NCBI GenBank assembly: GCA_017527435.1
Contig: JAFXQB010000002.1
Span: 55,312 to 119,311, forward strand
Reading direction: 5' to 3'
Length of the DNA: 64,000 nucleotides
From: Salinivirgaceae bacterium
GTDB lineage: Bacteria > Bacteroidota > Bacteroidia > Bacteroidales > SZUA-534
The notes under the pieces were generated by a model that was given only the letters and a program-made list of their open reading frames with translations, ran no database searches and was not told the origin of the DNA. A program made the position numbers and the translations under genes. Below are positions 8,816-16,943 of the stretch, in pieces. Numbering within the stretch: the first letter of the stretch is position 1; each line of letters starts with the position of its first letter.

Positions 8816-9427
8816 ATGAACACTAATTTCGATAAGCAACGTTTCGGCAAGTGCTTGAAATACAGATTGACAGACCGATTTATGATAACATATTCTATTT
8901 TGTCGCTGGTTGTCTGCCTGCCGATGATGGGTGTAGTTTTTGCCACTGGTTCAACGTCTTTTCCGCTGATGATGTCGTGCGTATATACTATGCTTTTCGG
9001 TGTGGTTTTGGCAACAAACAAACATTTCGACACGCTGCTGCCTGCCACAGCGTTTGAGAAATTCGCAAGTTACTGTACTGCATTGGTTATTTATATGACT
9101 GCAATTTTTGCAGTTGTGGGCTCGGCAACGCTTGTGTTGGCTGCCACGGGAATGCAGCGCAACCCCGATTTCCCAACTGTCCGTTTTGGCTCTGCCTTGA
9201 TGGCCGTTTTTGCGTCGATGCCGATTGGCGTAATGGTCGGCAACTTGCGGCGTATCAACACGCAGAGCGCGGGACTTGCAATGATTATACCGATGCTTGT
9301 TGGTATAGCGCTGATTTATCTCTTTTGGAAATTCACCGCGCTTTGGATGCTATTGGCAATGGCTGCCGTCGGGCTTGCGCTGTGGTATCTGGCCTACCGT
9401 GGCTACTGCCGCCGACAAGTGTGCTGA
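8816..9427 (+). CDS. Membrane protein, permease paralogue 1 of ABC operon
   Basis: A 203-residue protein with about six hydrophobic segments. It is the most divergent of five tandem relatives. It shares with them an N-terminal basic amphipathic stretch (MNTNFDKQRFGKCLKYRL, compare MNQTFNLKRFLRYTRF in the others) and an internal LPATAFEKF motif that corresponds to PASWFEKL. The ends are conserved while the core is not. It presumably forms the membrane half of the transporter with the ATPase, in homo- or hetero-oligomers. Confidence 0.75.
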   Translation: MNTNFDKQRFGKCLKYRLTDRFMITYSILSLVVCLPMMGVVFATGSTSFPLMMSCVYTMLFGVVLATNKHFDTLLPATAFEKFASYCTALVIYMTAIFAVVGSATLVLAATGMQRNPDFPTVRFGSALMAVFASMPIGVMVGNLRRINTQSAGLAMIIPMLVGIALIYLFWKFTALWMLLAMAAVGLALWYLAYRGYCRRQVC

Positions 9428-9428
9428 T

Positions 9429-9492
9429 TTAGGAATTAGGATTTAGAATTTAGGAATTAGGATTTCAACTTGTTAAACCTGTTCAACTTTTA
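9429..9492. repeat. Low-complexity intergenic tract
   Basis: Tandem degenerate 'ttaggaattaggatt' units followed by 'ttaaacctgttcaacttttaaac' directly before the ATG at 9497. Confidence 0.55.
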
Positions 9493-9496
9493 AACT

Positions 9497-10153
9497 ATGA
9501 ATCAGACATTCTGCATAAAACGTTTTTCGCAGTACTTGCGATTCTGCCTGACGTACAATTTAGGTTTTATTCTTATGTGCGTGTCGCTTATGGCAATATC
9601 CACTTTGGACTCATTGACAGGTGCACACAAATATGTTGTGTTCGTGTATATGGCGATGTTGGCGATTTTGGAATATATGTTCGCACCGCTGTATGCCAAA
9701 AACATAGACGTCTTCAGTGGCTGTAAGACGATAGAATTCCTTGTTCCCGCTTCGCTGCTCGAAAAATATGTAGCCAAAAACCTTCTGGCGGTTCTGGTGC
9801 TTCTGATTCCGTTTGGCATTCACTCGGCGGCCTGTGCTTTCGGCTTTAACGGCATAACTCACTATTTTGCTGATGGTTTTGAATTGGGAACAATTGCCTA
9901 CGGCCTGTTTTTGGTGTGGCTGTTTCCTGCGGTCTGGCGACTGATTACGTGGGGGGCAACATTCATTTTGCACGACACATACAATGAACCACGATTTTTC
10001 CTGGGCATATTCTTGCTGTTCAATTTTGCGTTTTGGGTTTCCTACGTTAACATCTGCCAATATTCGGTTACAAAGTCTGCAATATTTTTTGCTGTGGCAA
10101 TCGCCCTTCTGATTATCGATTATTTCATTTACAAAAAGACTGACACCTTATGA
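9497..10153 (+). CDS. Membrane protein, permease paralogue 2 of ABC operon
   Basis: A 218-residue polytopic protein with about six membrane segments. It opens with MNQTFCIKRFSQYLRFCL, the shared N-terminal signature of the cluster, and has the EFLVPASLLEKYV motif in the middle and an ADGFELGT motif also found in paralogues 4 and 5. Its stop overlaps the next start by 4 bases, so the two are translationally coupled. Related to ABC-2 type permeases by context only. The substrate is unknown. Confidence 0.75.
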   Translation: MNQTFCIKRFSQYLRFCLTYNLGFILMCVSLMAISTLDSLTGAHKYVVFVYMAMLAILEYMFAPLYAKNIDVFSGCKTIEFLVPASLLEKYVAKNLLAVLVLLIPFGIHSAACAFGFNGITHYFADGFELGTIAYGLFLVWLFPAVWRLITWGATFILHDTYNEPRFFLGIFLLFNFAFWVSYVNICQYSVTKSAIFFAVAIALLIIDYFIYKKTDTL

Positions 10154-10809
10154 ATCAAACCTTTAACCTGAAACGCTTCCTTCGCTACACACGGTTTATC
10201 CTGTCGATAAATCGGTGGTATTATGGCATTCTGATGTTGTTCTTCATAATACCTGCCACAGTGCTGTCGCTTTGCGGAGTGGTGCCGGAGTTGGCTTCAA
10301 TTCTGATAGGCTTCGTTTATATCTGTCTGAACTTTATGCCCAATATTGAGTTGAATAAATATGGCGGCCTGACACGTCTGATGACTATTCCGTCTTCGTG
10401 GTTTGAGAAACTGCTATTTGAATGCATCGTACGTTTTTCGGGCATTCTCATTCCTATTGGACTTTGCAGCATTGGTTTTGCTTACGGATTAGGTTCGCCC
10501 GAAATGTTTTATTCTGAAGTTTTGTCGATTGGTAGAATCGCAATGCTGTCGGCATTAGCCATGTCTATATTCCTTGTATTCAATTTTGATTCAAGCAGAA
10601 AGGGCAAAACAATGACAGGAGACCCAATTGTATTCCCTAATTGGCCATATGTTTTCTGCATGAGCTTCGTTTTTGGTAATATTCATAGTCTGTCGCAATT
10701 TATTGACAAATCACAAACTACCATGATTGTCTTTTTTGCGATTGCTGCAATTGAATTTATTGCGGCATTGATTTGGTATCCCAAACGGAGATTGAATGGT
10801 CTTAATTGA
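10150..10809 (+). CDS. Membrane protein, permease paralogue 3 of ABC operon
   Basis: A 219-residue polytopic protein. The first 45 residues (MNQTFNLKRFLRYTRF, then WYYGILMLFFIIPATVLSLCG) are nearly the same as in paralogue 4, also at DNA level, which shows a recent tandem duplication. PSSWFEKLL is the conserved core motif. The middle part diverges strongly from paralogue 4 (SSRKGKTMTGDP loop instead of NKGKGRNLTTGK). It starts inside the end of the previous gene (4-base overlap) and is followed after 6 bases by the next. Confidence 0.77.
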   Translation: MNQTFNLKRFLRYTRFILSINRWYYGILMLFFIIPATVLSLCGVVPELASILIGFVYICLNFMPNIELNKYGGLTRLMTIPSSWFEKLLFECIVRFSGILIPIGLCSIGFAYGLGSPEMFYSEVLSIGRIAMLSALAMSIFLVFNFDSSRKGKTMTGDPIVFPNWPYVFCMSFVFGNIHSLSQFIDKSQTTMIVFFAIAAIEFIAALIWYPKRRLNGLN

Positions 10810-10815
10810 TTAGTT

Positions 10816-11466
10816 ATGAATCAGACCTTTAACATAAAACGCTTCCTTCGCTACACTCGGTTTGTCCTATCAATGAACCGATGGTATTACGGTGTGCTGC
10901 TGGTGCTGTTCACAATTCCCGCCACGGTGCTGTCGCTGTGCGGTGTGGCGGAATGGCCTGTTGCGAGTTTGGTGGCAACCGCGTCGTTATGCTTGAGCGT
11001 TGCGCCATTTGCCGATTTGACCACATTGGGCGGTTTTGCGCGGCAGATAGCCATTCCCGCTTCGTGGTTCGAGAAACTGATTGTTGAAGTTGCCGCCCGT
11101 TTTTGGGTGCTTGTCATTCCGTATGGAATCCACGCCATAGGTTACGCTTTCGGATTCAACGGAATCAGTTCGGCCTTCGCCGATGGCTTTTCGCTTCCAA
11201 CCCTTGCCGCAATGCTGATTTGGACAACTACAATGTTTTTCTGTTTTTATTTCAACAAAGGAAAGGGCAGAAATCTTACAACAGGGAAAGATGTGAACAC
11301 AATTAATTGGCCTTTAGCAATTTGTATGGCACTTCAAGGCCCAAATCTTGTAAATTTGCCAAATATTTGGAAATTCTCACCCACTGTCACCAACATTTTG
11401 CTGGTTACGAGCGCTGCATTCTTTTTGGCGGCTCTGATTACGTTCCGAAGAAAACGCATTAAATAA
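10816..11466 (+). CDS. Membrane protein, permease paralogue 4 of ABC operon
   Basis: A 216-residue polytopic protein with about six membrane segments. It has the cluster signature MNQTFNIKRFLRYTRF, IPATVLSLCG in the first membrane segment, IPASWFEKLI in the centre and FADGFSLPT. It is the closest relative of paralogue 3, especially at the N-terminus. The basic tail RRKRIK fits a cytoplasmic C-terminus. It lies in the middle of the operon, 12 bases before paralogue 5. Confidence 0.77.
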   Translation: MNQTFNIKRFLRYTRFVLSMNRWYYGVLLVLFTIPATVLSLCGVAEWPVASLVATASLCLSVAPFADLTTLGGFARQIAIPASWFEKLIVEVAARFWVLVIPYGIHAIGYAFGFNGISSAFADGFSLPTLAAMLIWTTTMFFCFYFNKGKGRNLTTGKDVNTINWPLAICMALQGPNLVNLPNIWKFSPTVTNILLVTSAAFFLAALITFRRKRIK

Positions 11467-11478
11467 ACTTCATAAACT

Positions 11479-12147
11479 ATGAATCAAACATTTAACCTAA
11501 AACGATTTTGCCGTTACGCTGTTAGTTATCTGCGTGTAAATAAGTGGTATTTGCTGATTATGGTAGTGCTGTTTATGATTCCCGCCACGGTGCTGTCGGT
11601 GATGTCTGCCCCGCAGCCCGAAGGGGTGCTTGTGGCGCTGGCCATTGGCTTGGTAATGGTCGGGTTGCGCAGCAATGTGCCAAATAGTTCAATGCGGCAC
11701 TTGGTTGCCGAGTCGTCAGTCGCCGAGAAATTCACTACAGAATCGGTGCTGAAAATAGCATTTGTGGGCATTCCGTTTGCCGTTCACGCCGCGTTGGCCA
11801 ACAACGGTGCCCAACAGCCATTTGCCGACGGTTTCGATATTGATTATCTTGCTATTCTGTGGGTTGTGATGTGGCTGTCAACCACCTTGCGGACACCAAG
11901 ATACGGCTCGCTTAACACCGAATCGGCAAGAAGAAAAATGGAAATTCTTATGTATGTTCTATTTAGCATTGAGTACATATTCTTTTTTATTGACAGGTAC
12001 GTACCCCACGCGCAGGGACCGCAAGAACCCTATCTTCCATATCCGCTCTGGGTGAAGATATTGCTGCTGGCCGTTGGCACGGCTCTGCTTGTGTTGTCGT
12101 ACTACCTTTTCAATAAGCGCTACGTCGATTACAACAAGGATGAATAA
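11479..12147 (+). CDS. Membrane protein, permease paralogue 5 of ABC operon
   Basis: A 222-residue polytopic protein. It keeps MNQTFNLKRFCRYAV and MIPATVLSVMS at the N-terminus, FADGFDIDY in the middle and a diverged core motif AESSVAEKFT. The charged C-terminal tail (NKRYVDYNKDE) is probably cytoplasmic. It is the last membrane gene before the GntR regulator. Five unequal copies behind a single ATPase suggest alternative or mixed permease subunits. Confidence 0.75.
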   Translation: MNQTFNLKRFCRYAVSYLRVNKWYLLIMVVLFMIPATVLSVMSAPQPEGVLVALAIGLVMVGLRSNVPNSSMRHLVAESSVAEKFTTESVLKIAFVGIPFAVHAALANNGAQQPFADGFDIDYLAILWVVMWLSTTLRTPRYGSLNTESARRKMEILMYVLFSIEYIFFFIDRYVPHAQGPQEPYLPYPLWVKILLLAVGTALLVLSYYLFNKRYVDYNKDE

Positions 12148-12187
12148 AGGTCAGTATATCAATGAATTATGCTTTGCGCAAGAAAAA

Positions 12188-12219
12188 CTAAACTTCTGAA
12201 CTCTAAACTTCTAAACTTT
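12188..12219. repeat. Low-complexity tract before GntR gene
   Basis: Three degenerate 'ctaaacttctgaa/ctctaaacttctaaac' units end two bases before the GntR start codon. Confidence 0.5.
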
Positions 12220-12222
12220 TAA

Positions 12223-12579
12223 ATGGAATTTAAAGAGCAAAAAGGCATATTTCAGCAGATTGCCGACCGCATTTGCGACCGCATATTGCAGGGCGAGTTG
12301 AAGGCGGGCGACAAACTGGAGTCGGTGCGCGAACTGGCGGTGGCCATTGGTGTGAACCAAAACACCATTATGCGCACCTACAGCGAGTTGCTGCGCGACG
12401 GCATTTTGAGCAACCAACGCGGTATTGGGTTCTTTGTTTCGCCCGAAGCCCGCGACATAATCCTGGCCAAACGCCGCAACGAGTTCTTTAACAACGATTT
12501 GCCCCACATTGCCCGTCAAGCGCGGCTGCTCGGCATTTCGGCAGAAGAGATTATTGGAAAATTGAAAATTGAAGAATGA
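12223..12579 (+). CDS. GntR-family regulator, YtrA type
   Basis: A 118-residue protein that consists almost only of the winged-helix DNA-binding domain (about residues 8-75: GELKAGDKLESVRELAVAIG, then NQNTIMRTYSELL and the wing RGIGFFVS) plus a short helical tail for dimerisation. The lack of a large effector domain is typical of the YtrA subgroup, which usually regulates a neighbouring ABC transporter. It ends the ABC operon, and the dyad at 7775-7800 over the promoter start is its probable target, giving negative autoregulation. The inducer is unknown. Confidence 0.88.
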   Translation: MEFKEQKGIFQQIADRICDRILQGELKAGDKLESVRELAVAIGVNQNTIMRTYSELLRDGILSNQRGIGFFVSPEARDIILAKRRNEFFNNDLPHIARQARLLGISAEEIIGKLKIEE

Positions 12580-12593
12580 AAACTACTGAAAAA

Positions 12594-12790
12594 CAGTCCG
12601 AAGGACTGAATTTGCATAACCGGCCGCAAGCGCAGCGCAGCCGCCGGTCAAAATATTATATAGGGCAACACTCTGAAAGAGTGAACTTTAAGAAGGTTCA
12701 GTCTTCCAGACTGCAATCTTGGTTGGTTGTTTCACCACGGGTTGCGCTTCGCTTACCCGCGGTTATGAAAATATTGTCTTTCAGACAATT
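12594..12790. repeat. Intergenic hairpin array, locus 1
   Basis: This 330-base gap holds consecutive small hairpins: cagtcc-gaa-ggactg, cactc-tgaaa-gagtg, cagtct-tcc-agactg and tgtct-ttc-agaca. They alternate with two GC-rich blocks (ccggccgcaag.., ccacgggttgcgc..) that are themselves roughly palindromic. A 75-codon frame runs through it but looks accidental. Similar arrays are at 34590 and 36934. Confidence 0.7.
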
Positions 12791-12837
12791 ACTTTATACG
12801 TAAAATTTAATTGTATGTCGAACTATAGTTAAAATGG

Positions 12838-12903
12838 ACTAAACTTCTAAACTTTAAACTTTAAACTCTACACATTACACATTACACATTAATCTTTAAA
12901 CTA
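12838..12903. repeat. Low-complexity tract before secreted-protein gene
   Basis: 'ctaaacttctaaactttaaac' units followed by three exact 'acacatt' copies, ending a few bases before the ATG at 12911. Confidence 0.55.
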
Positions 12904-12910
12904 TTTTAAA

Positions 12911-13543
12911 ATGAAAAAGTTAGCATTATTTCTGATGATGGCTGCAATGTCAGCCGCAAGTGTGAGCGCTCAACCGGGCGGCTCAAAATCTGGTTTGCTT
13001 TTCGCCAACGCTTCCATTCCCGCCGACGCGCGCTGCGAGTTGAAGTCGGGCATAATCAAGTTCGATGCTGTGACTCAAGGCATTAAGGTGGAAACCACGC
13101 AGTATTTCGACGACTACGGCAAGAAGCAGGCCGCCGTTACCGTGGTGGACCAAGGAATGGTGAAAACCGAAACCAAAACGCTGCAGTTCGAAGACACCAT
13201 TTACCAAATCAATGTGGCTATGAAGATGGGACAGAAAATCGTTTCACCCGAAAAACCCATTAATTATCTGCAACTTACACCCGATGTGATTGAAAAATAC
13301 AAAATTCAGGAAGTGGGCACCGAAACCATTGCCGGCCGTCAGTGCAAGAGATATTCGGAGCAGATAACGCAGATGGGGCAGACCGTCAACGTTGAGGTGT
13401 GGATATGGAAAGGCGTTGCGCTGAAGTCGGTTATGAAGCTGGGCGACACGGAGATTATGAACCAAACCGCCACCGAAGTTCAGGAAAACGCCACTATCGA
13501 CCCGAAAGAATTCGAGATTCCCGAAGGTGTGACGTTTATGTAA
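12911..13543 (+). CDS. Secreted DUF4412-like protein
   Basis: A 210-residue exported protein with a signal peptide at residues 1-20 (ends SVSAQ). The mature part is a beta-rich domain with features of the DUF4412 / lipoprotein-localisation-like fold: repeated strands around EVGTETIAGRQCKRYSEQI, then VEVWIWKGVALKSVMK and the closing DPKEFEIPEGVTFM. Such proteins are periplasmic or outer-membrane-associated and of unknown role. One conserved Cys (in GRQCKRY) is unpaired with a near neighbour. It is transcribed alone and followed by a hairpin. Confidence 0.7.
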   Translation: MKKLALFLMMAAMSAASVSAQPGGSKSGLLFANASIPADARCELKSGIIKFDAVTQGIKVETTQYFDDYGKKQAAVTVVDQGMVKTETKTLQFEDTIYQINVAMKMGQKIVSPEKPINYLQLTPDVIEKYKIQEVGTETIAGRQCKRYSEQITQMGQTVNVEVWIWKGVALKSVMKLGDTEIMNQTATEVQENATIDPKEFEIPEGVTFM

Positions 13544-13610
13544 TGAAATTGAGACTGGCAAACAACTAACCATTGTTTCTGTTAATTGTCTGACAGGCAA
13601 TTATCTCGCA

Positions 13611-13639
13611 GCAGCGGATGGCTCTTCGTCATCCGCTGC
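13611..13639 (+). terminator. Terminator-like hairpin before purA
   Basis: gcagcggatg (13611-13620) and catccgctgc (13630-13639) form a perfect 10-bp stem. The T run behind it is interrupted (gttgcttttc), so it may be a weak terminator. Confidence 0.6.
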
Positions 13640-13788
13640 GTTGCTTTTCTGCCACCCCTTGTTTTTTAGCCAACCACATACAAATTTTTATTACCTTCGA
13701 ACGCTTTTTTGGCGGCTTCTGAAGGTCAAAAAGCACAGTTACAATTTAATAGAAACATCGGCAGGTTATGCCGCAAAATTTGAAACAA

Positions 13789-15051
13789 ATGAAAGTTGAC
13801 GTATTGTTAGGACTTCAATGGGGCGACGAGGGAAAAGGAAAGGTTGTTGACGTGCTCACCCCCAAATACGATGTGGTAACTCGTTTTCAGGGTGGCCCCA
13901 ATGCTGGGCACACGCTCGAATTCAATGGCGAGAAATATGTGCTGCGGTCGATTCCGTCGGGAATTTTCCAAGGCGACAAGGTGAATATCATCGGCAATGG
14001 CGTGGTGCTCGACCCGGCTCTGTTCAAGGCTGAGGCTGAGGCACTTGCGCAATCGGGCCATGACCTTACCAAACGCCTTTACATCTCGAAGAAGGCGCAT
14101 CTGATTCTGCCGACTCACCGCTTGCTCGACGCCGCTTACGAGGCCGCCAAAGGCAAGAACAAGGTTGGCACAACCGGCAAGGGCATCGGTCCGACTTACA
14201 CCGATAAGATTAGCCGCACGGGCGTTCGCGTAGGCGATATTTTGCTGAATTTCAAAGAGAAATACGCTGCCGCAGTGGCACGCCACGAACAGATTCTCAA
14301 GTCGCTCAACTTCGAGTACGACCTAAAGGCATTAGAGCCCGATTGGTTCGCCGGCATCGAGTATCTGAAGAAATTCACTTTCGTGGATAGCGAACACGTT
14401 GTAAATAAGTTGCTTAACAGCGGCAAATCGGTTTTGGCCGAGGGTGCGCAGGGCACAATGCTCGATATCGATTTCGGCTCATATCCGTTCGTAACTTCTT
14501 CAAATACAATATGTGCCGGCGCTTGCACAGGTTTGGGCATCGGTCCGAACAAGATTGGCGAGGTTTATGGCATCTTCAAAGCCTACTGCACACGCGTGGG
14601 CGCAGGTCCGTTCCCAACCGAACTGTTTGATAATGTGGGCGAAACCATCTGCCAACTCGGTCACGAGTACGGCGCCGTAACGGGCCGCAAACGCCGCTGC
14701 GGCTGGCTCGACCTTGTGGCGCTCAAATACAGCATTATGATTAACGGTGTCACCAAACTCATTATGATGAAGAGCGACGTGCTCGACGATTTCGACACCA
14801 TTAAAATATGCACCGCCTACAAAATCGACGGCCAGGAAACCACCGATTTCCCGTTCGATATCGATAGTGTGAAAATCGAGCCCGTTTACAAGGAATTCAA
14901 GGGTTGGAAGTCCGATTTGACCAAAATCACATCGGAAAGCCAGTTCCCGAAAGCCTTTGCCGACTACATCAAATTCATTGAAAATGAGACAGGTGTGCCT
15001 GTAAAAATCGTTTCAGTCGGCCCCGACCGCACAGCAACAATTGAAAGGTAA
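13789..15051 (+). CDS. purA: Adenylosuccinate synthetase
   Basis: A 420-residue cytoplasmic enzyme that joins IMP and aspartate using GTP, the first committed step to AMP. The phosphate-binding loop WGDEGKGK is at residues 11-18, with catalytic Asp13, and GGPNAGHT is at 35-42 with catalytic His41. GTTGKGIGPTYTDK and the late TGRKRRCGWLD motif are also present. An in-frame ATG lies 21 bases upstream, but the family begins at MKVDVLLGLQWGD, so 13789 is chosen. Full length, no oddities. It stands alone. Confidence 0.97.
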   Translation: MKVDVLLGLQWGDEGKGKVVDVLTPKYDVVTRFQGGPNAGHTLEFNGEKYVLRSIPSGIFQGDKVNIIGNGVVLDPALFKAEAEALAQSGHDLTKRLYISKKAHLILPTHRLLDAAYEAAKGKNKVGTTGKGIGPTYTDKISRTGVRVGDILLNFKEKYAAAVARHEQILKSLNFEYDLKALEPDWFAGIEYLKKFTFVDSEHVVNKLLNSGKSVLAEGAQGTMLDIDFGSYPFVTSSNTICAGACTGLGIGPNKIGEVYGIFKAYCTRVGAGPFPTELFDNVGETICQLGHEYGAVTGRKRRCGWLDLVALKYSIMINGVTKLIMMKSDVLDDFDTIKICTAYKIDGQETTDFPFDIDSVKIEPVYKEFKGWKSDLTKITSESQFPKAFADYIKFIENETGVPVKIVSVGPDRTATIER

Positions 15052-15095
15052 TCAGAGATTTAGGAATTAGAAGTCAGGATTTAAGATTGCGGTAG

Positions 15096-15114
15096 GGACG
15101 CACCGAGCGCGTCC
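15096..15114. repeat. GACGC palindrome, copy 2
   Basis: ggacgc (15096-15101) and gcgtcc (15109-15114) with a 7-base centre, preceded by gtag as in copy 1. It lies between purA and the aminotransferase gene, within a low-complexity tract. Confidence 0.6.
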
Positions 15115-15147
15115 GTTGTCTGAAGTCTGAAGTCAAAAGTATATAAA

Positions 15148-16452
15148 ATGAAAACAGTCATCGAGCCGTCAGTCATCGACGGTATAATGAAAGATTTGGA
15201 AATCAACGATATAAAGACCGCTTCGATACGTCAGGTGGGTGCCATTGTGCGTGCCGCCGAAAAGCAGACGGGCATCGAGTTCATCCATTTCGAAATGGGT
15301 GTGCCTGGCTTGCCGCCGTCGGCAGTTGGCGTTGAGGCCGAATGTGAGGCTCTGCGCCGCGGCGTGGCATCGAAATACCCGATTATCGACGGCATTCCCG
15401 AAGTGAAGGAGCAGGCATCGCGCTTCATCAAGGCGTTTGTCAACACCGACATCAAGCCCGAAGGCTGCATTCCGACTGTGGGCTCAATGCAAGCGTCGTT
15501 CGCATCGCTTATGCTCTGCTCGCAACTCGACCCGAAGAAGGACACCGTGCTCTACATCGACCCAGGATTCCCCGTGCAGAAAATGCAGGCGGGCGTTATC
15601 GGCGTCAAGGTGGCGTCGTTCGATATTGCCGATTTCCGCGGCGACAAACTCGAGGCCAAAATCGAGAGTTACTTCAAGCAGGGCAACATCTGTGCGGTGC
15701 TCTATTCGAGCCCGAACAACCCGTCGTGGATGTGCCTGAACGACCAGGAGTTGGAAGTCATCGGCCGCCTTGCCACAAAGTACGACGTTGTTGTGATTGA
15801 GGACCTTGCCTATATGACAATGGACTTCCGTCAGGATTTGGGCACGCCGTTCCAGCCGCCTTACGTGGCCAGCGTGTCGCACTACACCGACAATTATGTT
15901 ATGCTTATGAGCGCGTCGAAAATATTCAGTTACGCGGGCCAGCGCATTGCAATGGCTTGCATTTCCGACAAACTTTATCAGCGTCATTATCAGTCGCTTA
16001 AAGACCGATACAATATTCCGCGCTTTGGTGCCGCCTTCGGTTACGTGTTCCTTTACACATTCTCGTCGGGCGTGTCGCACTCGGCGCAGTGCGCAATGGC
16101 CGCAATGCTGAAAGCCGCTTGCGACGGCACTTACAAGTTTGTGGCCGACATCAAGGAGTATGGCGATAGAGCGCGCAAAATTAAGGAGATAATGGAGCGC
16201 CACGGGTTCAATGTTGTTTACGACAAGGACAACACCGTTGACGTGAGCGACGGATTCTTCTTCACCATCGGCTACAAGAATATGCCAGGCGCCGAACTGC
16301 TGAAAGAACTTCTGTATTACGGAGTTAGCGGCATCGACCTGTCAACCACAGGCAGCACCCGCAACGGCATCCGCGCCTGCTCATCGAACATTCAGCCGCA
16401 CCACTATGCACTGCTTGACGAGAGAATGAAGTTGTTTGCGGAGAACCATTGA
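15148..16452 (+). CDS. PLP-dependent aminotransferase, class I/II
   Basis: A 434-residue enzyme of the fold-type I family. The PLP Schiff-base lysine is Lys258 in MSASKIFSYAGQR. Other family residues include SSPNNPSW (substrate and PLP Asn), VVIEDLAYM (PLP ring Asp) and GIRACSSN near the C-terminus (carboxylate Arg). It precedes a phenylacetate-CoA-ligase-like gene and an ACT-domain gene. This setting suggests use on an aromatic or related amino acid whose keto acid is then processed. The exact substrate cannot be read from the sequence. Confidence 0.85.
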   Translation: MKTVIEPSVIDGIMKDLEINDIKTASIRQVGAIVRAAEKQTGIEFIHFEMGVPGLPPSAVGVEAECEALRRGVASKYPIIDGIPEVKEQASRFIKAFVNTDIKPEGCIPTVGSMQASFASLMLCSQLDPKKDTVLYIDPGFPVQKMQAGVIGVKVASFDIADFRGDKLEAKIESYFKQGNICAVLYSSPNNPSWMCLNDQELEVIGRLATKYDVVVIEDLAYMTMDFRQDLGTPFQPPYVASVSHYTDNYVMLMSASKIFSYAGQRIAMACISDKLYQRHYQSLKDRYNIPRFGAAFGYVFLYTFSSGVSHSAQCAMAAMLKAACDGTYKFVADIKEYGDRARKIKEIMERHGFNVVYDKDNTVDVSDGFFFTIGYKNMPGAELLKELLYYGVSGIDLSTTGSTRNGIRACSSNIQPHHYALLDERMKLFAENH

Positions 16453-16526
16453 TTGATTAAAGGGTGAGAAGGTGAGAAGTTTGGATGTTTAGAAAGTAAA
16501 AGGCTGATTTTTAATTGCTAAAGGTA

Positions 16527-16907
16527 ATGAGTCATACATATAGTTTCGAAAAATTAGAGGCTTGGAAAAACGCTCGTAGTTTGGCAAAAGCAATTTACGT
16601 TCTATCGTCTAAATTTTCTAATTCGGAAAAGTTCGGATTGGCTTCTCAAATCCAACGTGCTGCGGTTTCGGTGTCGTCTAATATTGCCGAAGGTTCGGGA
16701 AGAAATTCACCGAAAGAGAAAATTCGATTTATTGAAATCGCGTATGGCTCACTAATGGAAACACTTTCTCAATTGTTTATTGCCAAAGATTTAGATTATA
16801 TTTCGGATAGCGATATTGCAGAAATCAGACCATTAATTGAACTTATTTCTGCACAGTTGAGTATATGGCGAAATAACATAAATAAAGACGAAAACAAAAA
16901 TGACTAA
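16527..16907 (+). CDS. Four-helix bundle protein (23S rRNA IVP family)
   Basis: A 126-residue protein of the small four-helix-bundle family named after proteins encoded in 23S rRNA intervening sequences. Key features are FEKLEAWKNARSLAKAIY at the start, SQIQRAAVSVSSNIAEGSGR in the middle and the FIEIAYGSLMETLSQL helix. Free-standing copies are common in Bacteroidota, often at variable positions between unrelated genes, and their function is unknown. ATG at 16527 is chosen over an upstream TTG. Low-complexity repeats flank it, and it sits between two genes that otherwise go together, so it may be an insertion. Confidence 0.85.
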   Translation: MSHTYSFEKLEAWKNARSLAKAIYVLSSKFSNSEKFGLASQIQRAAVSVSSNIAEGSGRNSPKEKIRFIEIAYGSLMETLSQLFIAKDLDYISDSDIAEIRPLIELISAQLSIWRNNINKDENKND

Positions 16908-16909
16908 AC

Positions 16910-16938
16910 TTCTAAACACTAAACTTCTAAACTTTTAA
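16910..16938. repeat. Low-complexity tract before paaK-like gene
   Basis: 'ctaaacttctaaaca' repeated two and a half times, ending five bases before the ATG at 16944. Confidence 0.5.
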
Positions 16939-16943
16939 ATACA

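Noticed and set aside
12576..12803. 75-codon frame after the GntR gene
   Set aside because: It runs through the hairpin array; its residues mirror the palindromes and it overlaps the end of the GntR gene by 4 bases only by chance.
15484..16203. 239-codon antisense frame inside the aminotransferase gene
   Set aside because: His/Arg-rich shadow of a well-conserved gene; no start signals.
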